A stretch of 64,000 nucleotides of DNA from Rosa chinensis (GCF_002994745.2 NC_037088.1:62080397-62144396); one strand, 5' to 3'. Positions 1 to 13,220 are shown, numbered from the stretch's first letter. Notes: generated by a model from the letters alone, not told the origin. Numbers and translations: made by a program.

Positions 1-741
1 ATAGGTTTTATGTAAGGAGGTGTTGGCATCACTGGCTCAAAGACCTTCCTCTTCGTTAGATAATCTTACTTAACCTGGATCGCATTTTTCCATTTAGGCC
101 AAATTTCTCTACGTTGGTATTCATGCTTCAACGGAGCGTGGTTCGAAATCATCGATCTCAACAAACTCATGTGCATCAAAATGCGCAAATACATCATCAA
201 TTATGATGGAGTTTTTATTCCACGTCTTATGTACACTAGTGTAATTTTCATAGAGCTCTATATTCTCAGAAATAGGTTTTGACGTTGAGGCGTCCCCCAA
301 CGATAACCATAATCCGGAAGATACTCGTAAGACGGATGTTTGAGTGTCGATGATTCAAGGATTGTGCCAAAGTATCCTTCGAATCCACAGGCTTCCCACG
401 CATCTTAGCTGGGGCCATGGCCTATAAAACCAGAGTGCCACTTTCTATGGCGTTGGCGCCTTGCCTACCTCTGTGTAGGGTAGCGCTACGTCCTCTTATA
501 GGGACGTCCTTCCTTGCAGGCATTTTTGCAGCAAATGTGTGTGATCTCGTCACTTTTAATAGGGATCGAGATGAGACATAGTGGGGACAGACCACGACAA
601 TTCCTGTCGTTCCTGCTGAACATTCGAGTTCTTATCTCCCCCTAACGATGGGAAGACTGTCTCATCAAAGTGACATCCGTAAATCAAACGGGAAAGAGAT
701 CGCCTTGCAAGGGCATTAAGTGGCGGACGATTGTTGGAGTC

Positions 742-1765
742 TCAAATCCAACTAAGTTGCTCACTTATTTGTAAGGACCTACCATAGGCGCTGTGGCAGC
801 GCAATTGGCACATAAATGGCTCACTCGAATGTGCGTAAGTACAAAATATTTGTACCCAGTCACTAGCTGTAACGCAGATATACATTGAGTGGCGGTAGGT
901 CGTAGAGAAATTAGCGTAGTTTGTATGCGATATTGCATCACCCCAAGCGGATATAAGAAGATTGGTGTGCATCACCAATGTCTGAACTACCATCGTAGTT
1001 ATGTCCGCGGGACCTTTTGGGCGTGTATATGGGAATGTGATGTCTAACATCAGTCCCTTTGCAATAACCATCGAAAGTCTTCGATGTAAACTCTCTAGCA
1101 TAGTCAAATCTATATGACTGAAGGATGAATCTAGGGGGTGAGCCCATTGTCATATAATTTGTGCTAGGAGTATAGCATACTTAGCTTTTACAGGTGGATA
1201 ATGGCACAACACGTGATCAGTGTGTTTGCATGTCAACCAACATCATGAGTTATTTAAACGTCCGCAAGTTGGTTGAATAAGTCCACAAATATCACCTTGG
1301 ATTCTTTGCAAGGATTCTTTGCAAGAATGGTATTTTATTTAGTGTCCTTTGCATAGGATGATCTCGATCCTATCTTTTGCTAAAAAGCAAGCTTTGCAAA
1401 ACGAAGTAACTCTTTGGACCAATCTTTGGTTCGTACTTCTTTCATTTTGAGGAATTGATGTCCGTGAAGTCTTTAATATATGGAACATCATATCATGACC
1501 TGGATATCCCAAACGGTCTTGCCAAAGCCTATATGTGTCAGAATCCCATAAGTCATCTCTTATGACATGCATGGTTTGATTCAATGACTCGAATAGTGGT
1601 TGTATGCAACCCACTAGAGCGACACATAAGTTTCTCTAATACTCGTTTATGTCCGTAGTCATTAGAGGTAATGCAAAAGAACTCTTGTCCATTCTTACAA
1701 TGTGTTTTCACATGAAAACCATTGGCTTTTATATCTTTCAAGTAATAAAGTTCGGAAATTAACAC
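742..1765 (-). pseudogene. Degenerate Copia GAG-pre-integrase and integrase segment
   Basis: On the minus strand, 1339-1614 encodes a GAG-pre-integrase stretch (LWQDRLGYPGHDMM) followed by a zinc-binding-like FCKAC motif. 742-1107 encodes part of an integrase C-terminal region, with TTMVVQTLVMHTNL and SAWGDAI. The pieces are in different frames with stops between, and no complete D-D-E triad can be assembled. It is a decayed integrase of the same element as the gag at 2092-2756. Confidence 0.65.
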
Positions 1766-2091
1766 ATGTCCATGACATTGAATAATAATGCGACACTTTA
1801 TTAATACGGAAAATAGTCAATGATTACATCAAAGTTTCCAAAGTCTATTCCAAAATACAATCAAACTTATACAAATTGTAATTGCTCAATCCGTTTGGTA
1901 ATTCCAATGAAATATGACCAGGGAAGTAGAGAGATGTTGGTGGAGCGAGGCTCGCTTAAATACCCTGATCTCAATTACTTTCCTAGACATCATACTTCAT
2001 TTGGGTACACCACATGAGAAAGAGTCAATACAATTGTCATTTATTGACTAAGGCACATTTGCCGTTTATTGGAAAATAGAAAAGGACTATT

Positions 2092-2756
2092 CTAATCAAA
2101 GTCTGCGGCATCCTCGTGCTCTTTATTTGCAGCTTTGAAGTCCTTAGTGGTGAGAGTGTTATCTTCACCATCTTTATTTTCAGCAAGATTGATATCTTCA
2201 TCTTCAGCAAGATTGGTTTCTTGCTTTCTCAATTGCCTATACTCCTTGTAGCTTTCAGCTAGTTGGGTACTTGCATGGCATTGCTTGAGTCAATGCTCAA
2301 TTGATCCACATCGATAACACATGTCATTGTGGTTACCTCCCTTCATTTGAGGTGCAGGTTGTCCACGTTGTGGATATTCCCTAGGAGGGTTGCTGCTACT
2401 ACCACGTCTCATGGTGCGACCTCCACGGCACATATTGTTCCACTGAATCTTCAAGTCAGGGAGGAAGGAATTTGGATATTGCCAAAGCGCTCTTCTAGCG
2501 CTACCCATAAGTCTCTTGCATCCTTGATCGACATGTACTCTAATCTGAGAGCTTTATCCATGTGGCGTCATATCAAGATAAGTGCTTGAGCATGCTTTGT
2601 GGGTGTTCATTGGAACACAAGGCCCTGGTTAGGTGCCTGAATTATGGGCAATATCCCTTTTGCAGTGAGATGGTTCTCAACGTCGGTTACCCAGCCATGG
2701 TATTCCGAGCCTGTTGAGTCAAGCATTGGAAAATCGAGTCTAGGTTCATTCGACAT
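2092..2756 (-). pseudogene. Degenerate Copia gag (nucleocapsid-like)
   Basis: The minus-strand reading frame opens with ATG at 2754-2756 and encodes a Copia gag N-terminus containing the motif EYHGWVTDVENHL. It continues to a CCHC zinc knuckle that begins CYRCGSIEH near 2290, and ends at a TAG at 2092-2094. Stops interrupt it, one of them a TGA immediately after the knuckle histidine, and the frame is broken in the middle. An acidic tail with a duplicated NLAE-type motif follows the knuckle. Gag would form the virus-like particle of the element; this copy cannot. Confidence 0.7.
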
Positions 2757-2888
2757 CCTGAAAAATAAGAAGAGAGAATATATTAGTTTCGGAGTTTAAA
2801 CTCCCACGAAAGCTAAAATAATAAGATTTCCGAGCTATGCTACCAAGAAATTTATTTCCAATAATATTTGGATTAGACCAAAACAATG

Positions 2889-3105
2889 ATGTTTGCGGAC
2901 GCTCTTAGTCCGAACATTATGAACACTTTTAGTTCATAGATTACGAACGCTCTTAGTTCGTTTAGCGTGAATCCCCACGATTCCGCTTTTAATTCATAAA
3001 TAGATGCTTGCGGACGCTCTTAGTCCGAACATTATGAACACTCTTAGTTCATAGATTACGAACGCTCTTAGTTCGTTTAGCGTGAATTTCTATAATTCCG
3101 CCTTT
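2889..3105 (-). repeat. Two-copy tandem repeat, period 114 bp, built from small hairpins
   Basis: Each unit has three short inverted repeats around the same core CTCTTAG(T): CGGAC...GTCCG, GAAC...GTTC and CGAAC...GTTCG. The two copies start at 2889 and 3003 and are almost identical until about 3100. The array sits just 5' of gag in the element leader. Confidence 0.8.
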
Positions 3106-3225
3106 TTACCACAAGTTCCCGAGAAAAAGAAAAGAGGAGAAAAGGAGTAAAAACTCAAAAACGGGAACTTTAATCTTTAAAACTTACTTGTTGAAATTCA
3201 GAGCAAATTCGCTTCTGAATAGATC

Positions 3226-3589
3226 CCCACTTCAAATGGTGTACAGGTCTCAAAACGACTCCAACAGGGCTGAAATTTGGAGATCAGATATAAGAGACAG
3301 AGATGAACAACTTTGATGAATAAAGGATTTTGATTAGATGTCCCGAAAAGGACGTTGCTCTCGTGCAAGCAGGCTGATCTGCACAGGAATGAGAGTGCTG
3401 AACAGCTCCCACTTCGGATGATGTACAGGTCTCAAAACGACTTCAACAAGGCTGAAATTTGGAGGTCAGATAGAAGAGACAGAGATGAACAACTTTGATG
3501 AAGAAAGTATTTTGATCAGAGGTCCTGAACAAGATGTTTCGGGGCGTGCAAGCTGGCTGATCTGCACAGGAATGAGCGTAGGGGCAGCG
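3226..3589 (-). repeat. Two-copy tandem repeat, period about 182 bp, in Copia leader
   Basis: The stretch beginning CCCACTTC at 3226 is repeated at 3408 with few differences, including the shared core GTACAGGTCTCAAAACGACT. It lies between the LTR and gag, where the packaging and leader signals of an LTR element usually sit. Confidence 0.8.
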
Positions 3590-3631
3590 CACGGTATGGC
3601 TAGCAATGGCTAGGAGCTCGTGCTGATAACG

Positions 3632-4056
3632 TGTTTAAGGACAAGCATAAATTAACAGAGAGAGAGGAGAGAGTAATGTTGCAGAGAGAATGGAGATTCA
3701 TTTTTATGTTTATTCATCTCATACAAGAGGGTATTTATAGGAATACATTGTAGTGTGAATGCTCAAAGAGAAAACCAAATTGATAACAATCTTCATCATA
3801 GCTGCAGCTCTACATGCTTGTCTTTCAATGATGAAATCTGCCATGCTTGTTGCCTCTTGGTATAAAGCATGTCACACAAGTCTTCATACACTCAAGTACC
3901 TATGTTTATACACTCAAGTACCTATCTATACACTCAAGTATTTATTGCATGATATAGACATTTATACTATGACTCATACTATGACTCATACAACATGATT
4001 CATACAATATGACTCATATATACTACAACAATTAGCAAATTAACAAAACCCCAACA
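3632..4056 (-). repeat. 5' LTR of the minus-strand Copia element
   Basis: The 425-bp segment starts TGTTGGGG on the minus strand and ends CTTAAACA, so it has the TG...CA form with short inverted ends TGTT/AACA. The probable primer-binding site follows directly. Inside are short direct repeats: a CTCAAGTACCTAT-like unit three times near 3890-3940 and ATGACTCATAC-like units near 3970-4020. The second LTR is outside the window, so the pair cannot be compared. Confidence 0.65.
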
Positions 4057-5580
4057 TAAAATACCAAATGAAATGACTAGATGCAATTAATACAAATTGA
4101 ATGCATTCAATTGTCCGGCACGATACATAACTGACAGATTGAATTGCATTTTGAAAGCTAAGGTTCTGTTCGGCAATTATTGGCTAGTCTTCGTAGAGAT
4201 GAGACATTTTTCTAGGATTACACTGTCTCGTTCACCCTTAGTTGCACTCTCTTAGTTGACATGGCTCAAAATCAAATAGACATTATAACACTTATATAGT
4301 AATCTTCCTTGCTTAATCTTGAAATTTAGTCAAATTTACAAATCTAGGCTCTTGAATATTCTTTACACTTGAGAGACAACATCCCTATTCACGACGATTT
4401 GGGTCTGAATCCCGTAAAACTTAAATTGTAACAACTCAGTACAACTAGGGCTTATTATATACGAGTTTGGATCATATATCAAATCCTTTAGAGCCATTCT
4501 AATGAGAAACACTAAAATAAAGACTAGTTGAAGACTTTTTTGTTAGACTCATTTTTCGATCACATTTCCACATTAGATGCTTAGATATTTATGTGTAAAT
4601 ATGCAATTTTTCAGCCAAATTAAAAATTGTTAAGACATTCATAATTATAATTTAAAAGTTATGAACATAAACAGTTCATGTTTGACATATTTGATTCGTC
4701 CATTAATTTAATCTAATTCGGTACCTAAATGATTAACAATTTGGAAAAAAAAAATTCAAAAATGATCTACTCATACATACATAAACATCTAACAGTACAG
4801 TAATGTAATCAAAAAATAAATTTCTCAAACCGTTGATTAGAAAGTTTTCAACTAGTTCTCATTTTAGTAGTCCTCATTAGAAGAGCTCCCTTCAAATCCT
4901 TTTCCAGGAAAACCAAAATCCAATAGGGTGAAGCATTCAAATCCTTTACGAAGATACAATGCTGGTCATATAATAACACAGACTTCCCTTTCAAAAAAAA
5001 ATTGTCAGATTTTGAGGACATTTCACTACAAGACATGATGCATATATTTTGAGCAGTCACAAAGACGCATCAGGATGCCAACCCAAAAATCATGTCATGT
5101 GAAGCAGAGATTTTCTCATGTTCTTCCTATCATCTTAGAGACCACAAAAAGGATTCGAAAATTTAAAGCATGAACAGATTTGGGATACAAATTCAAGGCT
5201 TTAGTATACAGGTTGAGCACAGGGCTCAATATAGGCACAACATTGGAATGCCACCTCCATGGAACTACTCAAAACGGTTTTACATATACACTTGTACCTA
5301 AATGAGAGCTGGAGATTGTTTGCATAATCAATCTAACACATGCAGACAAACAAGAAGTTTCTCATACATAGGCTGGAGATGAATAAGCTTCACCGGAAAA
5401 AATCATTCACCATGGTAAAGTAAAACATCTGAAACAAAAGATAAGTTCGACCAATCAGAACAAGTTATACTAGACATGGCAAAGGAGCAACTTTTGTTTA
5501 ACACAAAGCTACAAATGAATTGAACTTTGAAAGAAAACAGTACAGGCCATTTAGTAAAGGAGATTGGAGAAGTACCAGCA
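4057..5580. other. Intergenic: Copia flank and SMC2 3' flank
   Basis: AT-rich sequence between the Copia LTR and the SMC2 stop codon. The part nearest SMC2 (about 4850-5580) probably includes its 3' UTR. No gene is supported here; the short open frames lack homology cues. Confidence 0.5.
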
Positions 5581-8500
5581 TCACTTGTTTTGCTTAGCAA
5601 CGGTCCTGTGAACAGTAGAAACTCCATCCACAAATTTTGTCCGGAAAAGGACATTAGCATTATTGAACATGCCTTCTTTCAGTGAAACCACTATGAACTG
5701 AAAACATGTGACAAACAAGAAAAAGGGTAAGATAACTTAATTGTCGTGCATAGACTGTACAATCTACGCCACAATCTGCTCATTTGTGAGAATGAGGTTT
5801 GCAATACAAACTCCAGAATACCAGACTCTACAAACACCCAAGGGATGATGTCAAGTCAAAAATCAGTGGTTATGCTAGATCACAACTATGCCTAAAACGT
5901 TTTCTGAACTTTTTAAGATTTGTAAAATTCAGATAATATTACTTATATACTGACGGAAAATAAGTTATATCTTAGCTAAATCTAACTTTATGGGTTACAG
6001 GAGGAAAAGAAGTTACATTTCAGAAGCAGATTCCAACTAGGTAAAAAGTAAATAACCAAATGACAGAATCCACCAACCTGGGAGTGTGGGAAATGACTTT
6101 TGATCATTCTTCCAATATTCTGGGTGTGACTTAGATCAAGAGCTGCATCAACCTGTAAGTGAATAATACGATGCTAGTAACTGTTTCATCTAAACAACAA
6201 GAGACCAATACAGCATAATGAACCTACATTAAAGATTTGCAGATACCACTCCGGATGCTATAAGCATCCCACTAGGGTACTCCAAAAAAGAAAAAGAAAA
6301 AAGTAAAACCTCTGAATGACAACTTCCACATATTGAGTAGCTTTTTCAACAAAGAAAAGACAAGAAAAAAGCTAAAACCCAGGTAGACAAGGGACGAGCA
6401 GTCCATTAAACACATAGAACAACAGAGCACCAAAGGTAATAGCCTTCAATATATGCCACCCGTTAAGAACATTACGAGGTAATAGAATGGTTGTAGAAAT
6501 GTTTTGGTAGAGAGTCCATAGGAGAAGCATGCAGTCATATTCTAACCCAAATTGGACACACTTCTGGTAATTGGAAAGTGAACAAACCCTAAAAGAAAAG
6601 TTAAGCATACCTCATCCAGTATATACAGAGGAGCTGGCTTGAATAGAAGCAATGCCAAGATCAGAGAAAGTGCTAGCAGGGATCGCTGACCTCCACTCAG
6701 TTCTGACAAGGACTGTTTCCAAACACCCCCAAATGCAACACGCACCTCAAGGCCATCTAGGAAGCTGCACCCTTCAGGAGGTTCAAGCTTTCCCATCGTG
6801 CCGGGTAAAAGGGTAGAAAAGATAGACCCAAAGTCTCTGAAGGAAATTTTTTTTTAGAATAGTGTCAGTTTGGAGTTAAAAACAAATAGCATTGGAAATA
6901 TAGAGAAGTTGTTAAAAATTATAAAGTCAACCGAGAATGACTCACTTGTTAACTTTGACCCAAGTAACGTTCAATGTTTCCTTCTTTTTCTCATCCAGCT
7001 CTTCAATCACCATCTTGATCTTAGACTTGTCATTCTAAGAAGGCAAACCTAGAAGTAAGTATAAGGAAAGTAAAAGAGCACTCAGAAAGATCAAGGTTCA
7101 CCAACCTCAATGATGTTCTTCTTAGACATTAGGTCATTGTACTCGTCTTCTGCTTTCTCAAACATTGCCATAACTTTCTTATTCACCCTTTTCTCAAGGC
7201 TACAAAAGAAAGGAAAAAGTTATCTCTCAGCCTCATGGAAGGTACTAATAGCATAACTTTTAGAGCAAATCAAAAATGAAAATACTTCAGTCCCTGAGCA
7301 GAAAAGTATAACCAACAATTATGAAGAAGAAAAATCCAAGTCACTAACCCAGATTGTTGAGCCTGCAGTTTCTCTAGTTCTTCCCTTGCATTGCAAGGAT
7401 CCCGCATGGCAAAATCATAATCAGTCCCAGTTTTTCCAAATAGCTGTTTCTCAGATGTTATCCAGGCATGCCTCTCTATCAACTTGTCTACTTTCGTAGA
7501 GCAGTCTTTCTGTTCCATTTCCATTCTTTTAACCTAATTTAGAATTTCAAAAAGATTAGAATGAGTTATATGTATGGGGAACATGTAGAGGACAATCAGC
7601 AAAGTACCTCATTTTCCATCCTTTTCCGTTCAAGATTTGTCTCACGAAGTTTGTCTTGAAGTCTTTGCTGATCAGATTCAATGCCATTAATTTGGGAATC
7701 ACACTCCTTCATCTTCATACGAATTGAATCAAGCTGGGATTTTGCATCATCATGCTTATTTCTTGTAGAATTTACCTGCAAAAGAGATGTTTGTAGCATG
7801 AAAAATCGTACACAAGTTATGAGTCAAAACCAGTATCAGTGTTTTACCTTTTCTTTCTGTTCTTCTACTTCTGAAGTGAGACCATCAATTTGTGCTCTCA
7901 ACGAAGACAACTGAGTCTCCAAAGATGCAAGCTCTTTTAAAACAACATCCTTTTCCATAATAAGCTTCTCCTTTTCATTTTCATGTCCCTAGCAGTCAGT
8001 AAAATCATATCCCACAAAAATTAAAGAGCTGATGTGGAATCAGACAATAATTATCAAGCCAGAAACTGGAGCAGTTTCCCAACACAATTAGCCACATGAA
8101 GACTTCTGAGTAACATTGGCAAACATCTTCCAGAATACTAATCTTTTTTTTCTTTTCTTTTTTCCTGGTTGTTTCAATTAGGGAGGAAGCATCTTAGTTA
8201 ACCAACTCCTGTCCAGTGTATTTTTCCATAACAAAAGTTCTGTAACTTGGATTCAAAAGCATAGTTCACGATATTCATAACTAAGTTTATTTATTTTTGT
8301 ATACATAGAACTTCTTTTATAGGAATGACAATTATAGTATGAGATGCAAAATACAATAGGTGGCTTCAGCAGGCCAGCCAAATGATCACAAGAACCACTA
8401 TCTAAGAACAAGCATCATCAATCAAGTTGTTTCAAATAAAGTAAGCTCAAATAAGATCCCATGGACAATATTTATATTAAACCTCAGCAATATTAAAACC

Positions 8501-11500
8501 TACCTTGAGATCCTTTGAAGCTGACTGGAGTTGAGCTTTTGTCTCTTTGATCTTCTTTTCCAAATCTTTCAGCCTTCCCTCCCGACTGTTGTCATGCTCT
8601 TTGATTGATTTCTCAAGAAACAACACTTTATTCACACAATCTTCATGCAGAAGTTTCTTCTCTTTGGCTGCAGAATTTGCTTCTTGTAGCTCTTGCTCAA
8701 TCCTCTTTACTAATTCACCAAGCTAGGTAGCAGAATAAAAAATTAGGATTCATGTCATAAACGAACCAGTAAACGCAGTTCACAGCATAGTTCTACGAAT
8801 GAATATGCTAAAAGAGAAAAGAAACGGGACAACCTTATGATGCTCATTTTGTTCAGCCCTGCCCTGAAATAATTTAAGGTCATATGATTTGAGTTCTAAC
8901 TGTGCTTTAAGCTCCATGAACTTCTTGTGAAGAGGCTGAATCTCTCTAATCTGCAATTAAGTTAACAAAAGATTATGTGAAATCCATAAGCATTTTCATC
9001 CTGCTCTAAAACTCCAATACCAAAGGCAAAAGATAGATATACTATACATAAACATACAAAGTCTTGGATAATTTTTTTAATTAAAAGAAAAGAGGTGGAG
9101 TGAGAGAGAGAGAGAGAGAGAGCATCTCAGTAATACATTAAAGAAATTACTATGGAAATAAAGTTCCCAAGGACATCTAAAACAGCCACAACATGATTTT
9201 TCAATTGCATAGAATAATATGAAATTTCACAGCATATCTTATTAAGAGAAAATAAGATTTCATAGTCAACCTTAGCTTCAATTTCAGTCAACTTTTTCTG
9301 GTGCTCGGATAGTTTTAGCTCAGCTTCAGCCAGCTCATGAAGCTGCCTTAACAGATCACCCCCACCCCTGTGACAGTAAATTATTGCTTTAGAAGGAAGA
9401 CTAGCTAGAAGTATCTGTACTTTGAATTGATAAATGATAAGGATAATAATAACAAGTTTGGAAATTTAGTCAGAGAAAGCTAACAGATACACTCTAAAAG
9501 AAGGGGAACAAAGCATCAATTTTGAACTGGAGGAGAAAGAACAGCGGCTTACTTGCGGCTTCCACCAGTCAAAAGACCACTGGGCTGAAAGATATCACCT
9601 TCAAGAGTGACACTTGGGGTGCGAATGTCCCTGTTAAACGCAACCTAGGTAACATCCATAGAGAACCAGATTGGGTCATGCAGCTTTCCAATTTAGATTA
9701 TAAGTGTTTTAAAGGACAATACTATGCAATCAGCCTACAGCACAATCAAATCAACCTCTCACCTCCTTTGCAGCATCAATAGTTTTGCACACAAAGGTTG
9801 AACCGAAGACATATTCCATAGCACTCTGCAGTAAACATTGAATATTAGGTAAAATGAGCAATTATCATATTTGAAATGTCTGTGTTTTGTTTATGCTCAA
9901 AGCCTACCCTCAGTTGCTCATCATAGCCAACCAAAGAAAGTGCCAGTTCTGCGTTTCCCTTGCCAACCTGATCATAAGAAATCAAGGTTTTCAGCAAATA
10001 ACTACCCAATTGAGAGGAAAGAAAAGTCTACAACAAGGGGGAGGGGGTGGGGTGCAGGAGGAACTATTGGTAAAGAAACTAACCAATTTAGCAGCAGCAT
10101 GTTGAACCCTAGGAGGAACTGTGTAAGCTTGAATTTTGTTCAAGGGTATGATTGTTACTCTCCTTCGAAGATTACCATTCTGAAGAAGTTGTTTTCCGGT
10201 ACTTTCTGTGTCTACAACAACGTTAAACAACTTTCCACCAGCAGTGACCTAGAAATTAAAGATATGCAAGTTAGTATATTATCTATCAGTCATGAGATGA
10301 AATGATCTGTAATAAAAGCATTCCTAACCTCTAAGGCAGTCATTGTGGAGCTATCCTTCACTTTGATAAGTTTTGCAACTACACCCTTGACCTTAGACCT
10401 ATCAAAATTATTCACAGGATCTCTATAAGAAAAGTCAACATTTCCCAAGTGTCCTGAAAGATTACGCATTTCATCCTTCAACTTCTGCACACACTCCAAC
10501 TCAGATGACCGGTCCTGAAGAAAATATTAATTTAGAGAGAGATGAACCAAATAAACTGTTTAGGTGCAGAGAGAATGATCAAACAGAAAGCATGTTAACC
10601 TTTTGCAATGCTTCTATCTGGCCCTCCTTGTATGGAAGAGACTCCAGTGCCACTTTAACATTTTCCACATCTGTTTTCCTAGCTTTCAGCTCACTCTCTA
10701 CAGCAACAGCTTCTTCACGCTTTGACATTAGTTGAGAATTTTTCTCTTTCAACTCCTTTTCACAGTGACGAATTTTTGTTTTCAACTGTTCCAATTCTGT
10801 TTCAGCACTCCCTACAGCTCTTTTGGCATCACCCAATTGATCTTCAAGACATTTCTCCTCATTTCCGCTACTCTTGCCAGCGATTACACCCTGGAAACAT
10901 TGATGAATCAGAAATCACAGTGATTCCAAAAGTAACTTGCTGCACACCATGCAAAGCATAACATGTGACTTTGATGATACAAGGTATAGACCAACACATA
11001 GATACACTGTTTACCTGGTACTGCATCTCATACTCATTCAGACTATGAGAAAGTTCCTCCGCTCTCCTTTTCAAATCAGCAGCTCCTTCTTCAGCATTTC
11101 TGATAGCACAGTCCCTATCTTTTAGAGACTGTTTCATGTCTTCAATGTTGCAAGCAATCTTACAACATAGAGAGGCAATACACAAATTCTATATTAACAT
11201 AACCATTTAAAACAAAGCATGTAGTAAATGATTACATAACAGACTTAAAAGAGCCAGATGTCATACAGAAGAATGTGGTAGGCAATAGGATAAACCAGTT
11301 ACCTTTTTAGCATTTTCATTTTCAGTATCAAGATTGTCCTTCATATTATCCAGTATAGACACTTCCCTTACTACATCTTGAGAAAGCTTATCTACTTGGG
11401 TGGACAAAACTTTTACTTCTCCACCCATACTAGCTTCCTTTTCAGCAGTCAACTTTGACACTTGTGTCTCCATTTCCTGTATTGCTGCCTGCATCTTTCT

Positions 11501-12677
11501 TGTATCATCATCAACCTCAGAAATTTTGGCCTTCACTTGTTCCACCTCACAAACGGCAGTGTCTCTAATCCTCTCTGCTTGAACATATTCATAAGCAATG
11601 CAGAACCTTTTAAGCCGATCCAAGTCAGCATTGCCATTAGCCCATTGCATATATTGTGTCCTTTCTCTCCTCAACTTGTCCAATGCAGGCAGTATCTCGT
11701 GGTCAAGAAGCTTATTTATCTCATCAACTTTACTCTGCTTCTTCTCTAGAGTTTTTAGAGCAGCTTCCTTTTTGGTTTCATACATTCTCGTCCCAGCAGC
11801 CTCTTCAAGCATAGACAAAATCTCGGGAGGTTTCATATTCAAAACCTTGGTAATCCGGCCTTGCATAATGAGAAAATGAGGATTATTCACATTGAGCTGC
11901 ACCGAATGAAAAAGATTCTGGACCTGACTTGGCTGCGCAAGTTTCCCATTAATCAAGTACTTGTTCCTTCCACCAACCACAATCTGGTAGAGCAATACCA
12001 ATGGATTCTTATCACATACTTAATAACGAGATTCATTAATAAAATTTCAGGTTGCAATTATATAACTACTGGGAGTATTACAACCACTCCACTACTACAG
12101 CAACTTACAACTAAAATCAACCTAAGAATAATGAGAAATTAAGCAAGAAACCCTAAATTTCAAGTACTTATCACATACTCAATAATCGGCTTAACTAACA
12201 AATTCCGGTAGCGATTATCTAACTTCTCATAACATTACCACCACTCCAGCAACTCATTTCTAAAATTCAACCCAACAATACTAAGAAACCAAGCAATTAA
12301 GCAACAAACCCCCAAAATTCAACATCAAAAACGACATCCAAATCCCGGAAACGACATACCTGCCGGGTGACGGTGAGTTCGGAATGGGCCTCGTACCCGA
12401 GAGGACTGCGAGCCCGGTCCGAATTGTCGAAGACGATGGAGACGGTGGCCTTAGTAATTCCGGCCTGGCCTTGCTTGTACACTAGCTCTTGCAGATTGGC
12501 CGCCCGGACTTGCTGTAAGTTGGTGATGCCGAGAACGAAGCAAATCGAATCGAGAATGTTGGACTTACCCGACCCGTTTAGCCCGGTTATGGCGTTGAAA
12601 AACGGGTCGAATCCCGGCACCACCGTCCGCGTCGCGTACGACTTGAACCCTTCTAAGGTCACCTCCTTGATGTACAT
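5581..12677 (-). CDS. SMC2: SMC2 condensin subunit (structural maintenance of chromosomes 2), 20 exons
   Basis: SMC2 pairs with SMC4 to form the ATPase core of condensin, which compacts mitotic and meiotic chromosomes. The exons on the minus strand are 12677-12360, 11983-11303, 11158-11015, 10890-10600, 10514-10329, 10248-10084, 9967-9908, 9825-9763, 9644-9553, 9367-9271, 8950-8834, 8722-8504, 7988-7848, 7775-7608, 7533-7349, 7199-7106, 7034-6946, 6836-6611, 6152-6078 and 5697-5581. All introns are GT-AG and the frame stays open, giving 1175 aa, the usual SMC2 length. Visible motifs are Walker A GLNGSGKS (residues 32-39), a coiled coil, the central hinge (roughly 515-665, with [11 protein letters not shown] and GGSRKGGGD), a second coiled coil, the ABC signature LSGGQ (1083-1087), Walker B LYILDE (1107-1112) and D-loop VDAALD. 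The start [14 protein letters not shown] is the canonical SMC2 N-terminus. The gene looks intact. Confidence 0.96.
9102..9122. repeat. (GA)n microsatellite in an SMC2 intron
   Basis: A pure GA dinucleotide run of about 10 units lies in the intron between SMC2 exons 10 and 11. Confidence 0.85.
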
Positions 12678-12846
12678 AGCCGGAGAGCTACGGACTCTAA
12701 TCGCTGTCCAATTTTGTAGGGATTGACGGTCGGTGATTAGATCGGAACCCTAGAAAATGAGCTTCTGGTTTTGCTTAGAACTCTAAAAGTCTGAAATGGT
12801 TCCAATTTTTGTTATATTTCCGCTTTTTTGGTGGGTTCAAATTTTT

Positions 12847-12963
12847 AACCCTAAACAAGGCGGGAAACTACTTACTTTGGGCCTCTATTTTATATCTTGG
12901 GCTTCATACTATGTTCAATGGGCTTTCATTGGGTGTTTTTGGGTGAGAGACCTATATTGGGCT
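12847..12963 (-). promoter_or_regulatory. SMC2 promoter cluster: telo-box, E2F site, four site II motifs
   Basis: Upstream of the SMC2 ATG are AACCCTAAA (telo-box, 12847-12855), GGCGGGAAA (reverse complement TTTCCCGCC, a consensus E2F site, 12859-12867), TGGGCC (12878-12883) and TGGGCT at 12898, 12919 and 12958 (site II elements, bound by TCP factors). In plants, telo-box plus site II marks genes of dividing cells, and E2F marks G1/S genes. This fits a condensin gene expressed in proliferating tissue. The motifs are seen; their function here is inferred. Confidence 0.6.
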
Positions 12964-13220
12964 TTACACTCTTCAACGAGGTCGTTTTGGGAAGCAGGGT
13001 ATTACAGACCAAAAATCACTTTTTCTAACGATTTTTCCAGTTTTCCGACTATGACAAATCATTAAAAAAAAATCAGATCAAGATTGTTGAAAAAAAATCA
13101 GATCAAGATTGTTGAAGTTCTTCGGTTTTAAAATTGCTGAAAAATCATGACTTACAAATGTGAAAATTTTTGTGAAAAAATAAGAACATGAAAGTTCGAC
13201 CAAAATCCGTGTGTGCTATA

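Larger units (their letters stand above)
1..4056 (-). mobile_element. Ty1/Copia LTR retrotransposon, 5' part, truncated by window edge
   Basis: Reading from 4056 downward, the order is 5' LTR, leader with two tandem repeats, gag, GAG-pre-integrase and integrase. This is the Copia order. The reverse transcriptase and the 3' LTR would lie beyond position 1. Just inside the LTR is the motif GTTATCAGCACG (3620-3631 on the minus strand), a probable primer-binding site resembling the GGTATCAGAGC type used by many Copia elements. All coding parts carry stops or frameshifts, so the copy is dead. Positions 1-741 look like the poorly conserved integrase-RT linker and hold no further feature I can name. 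Confidence 0.8.

Noticed and set aside
9871..10305. 144-aa plus-strand frame
   Set aside because: Antisense to SMC2 exons and introns; a shadow frame.
11261..12001. 246-aa minus-strand frame as a separate gene
   Set aside because: It is SMC2 exon 2 with intron read-through at both ends.
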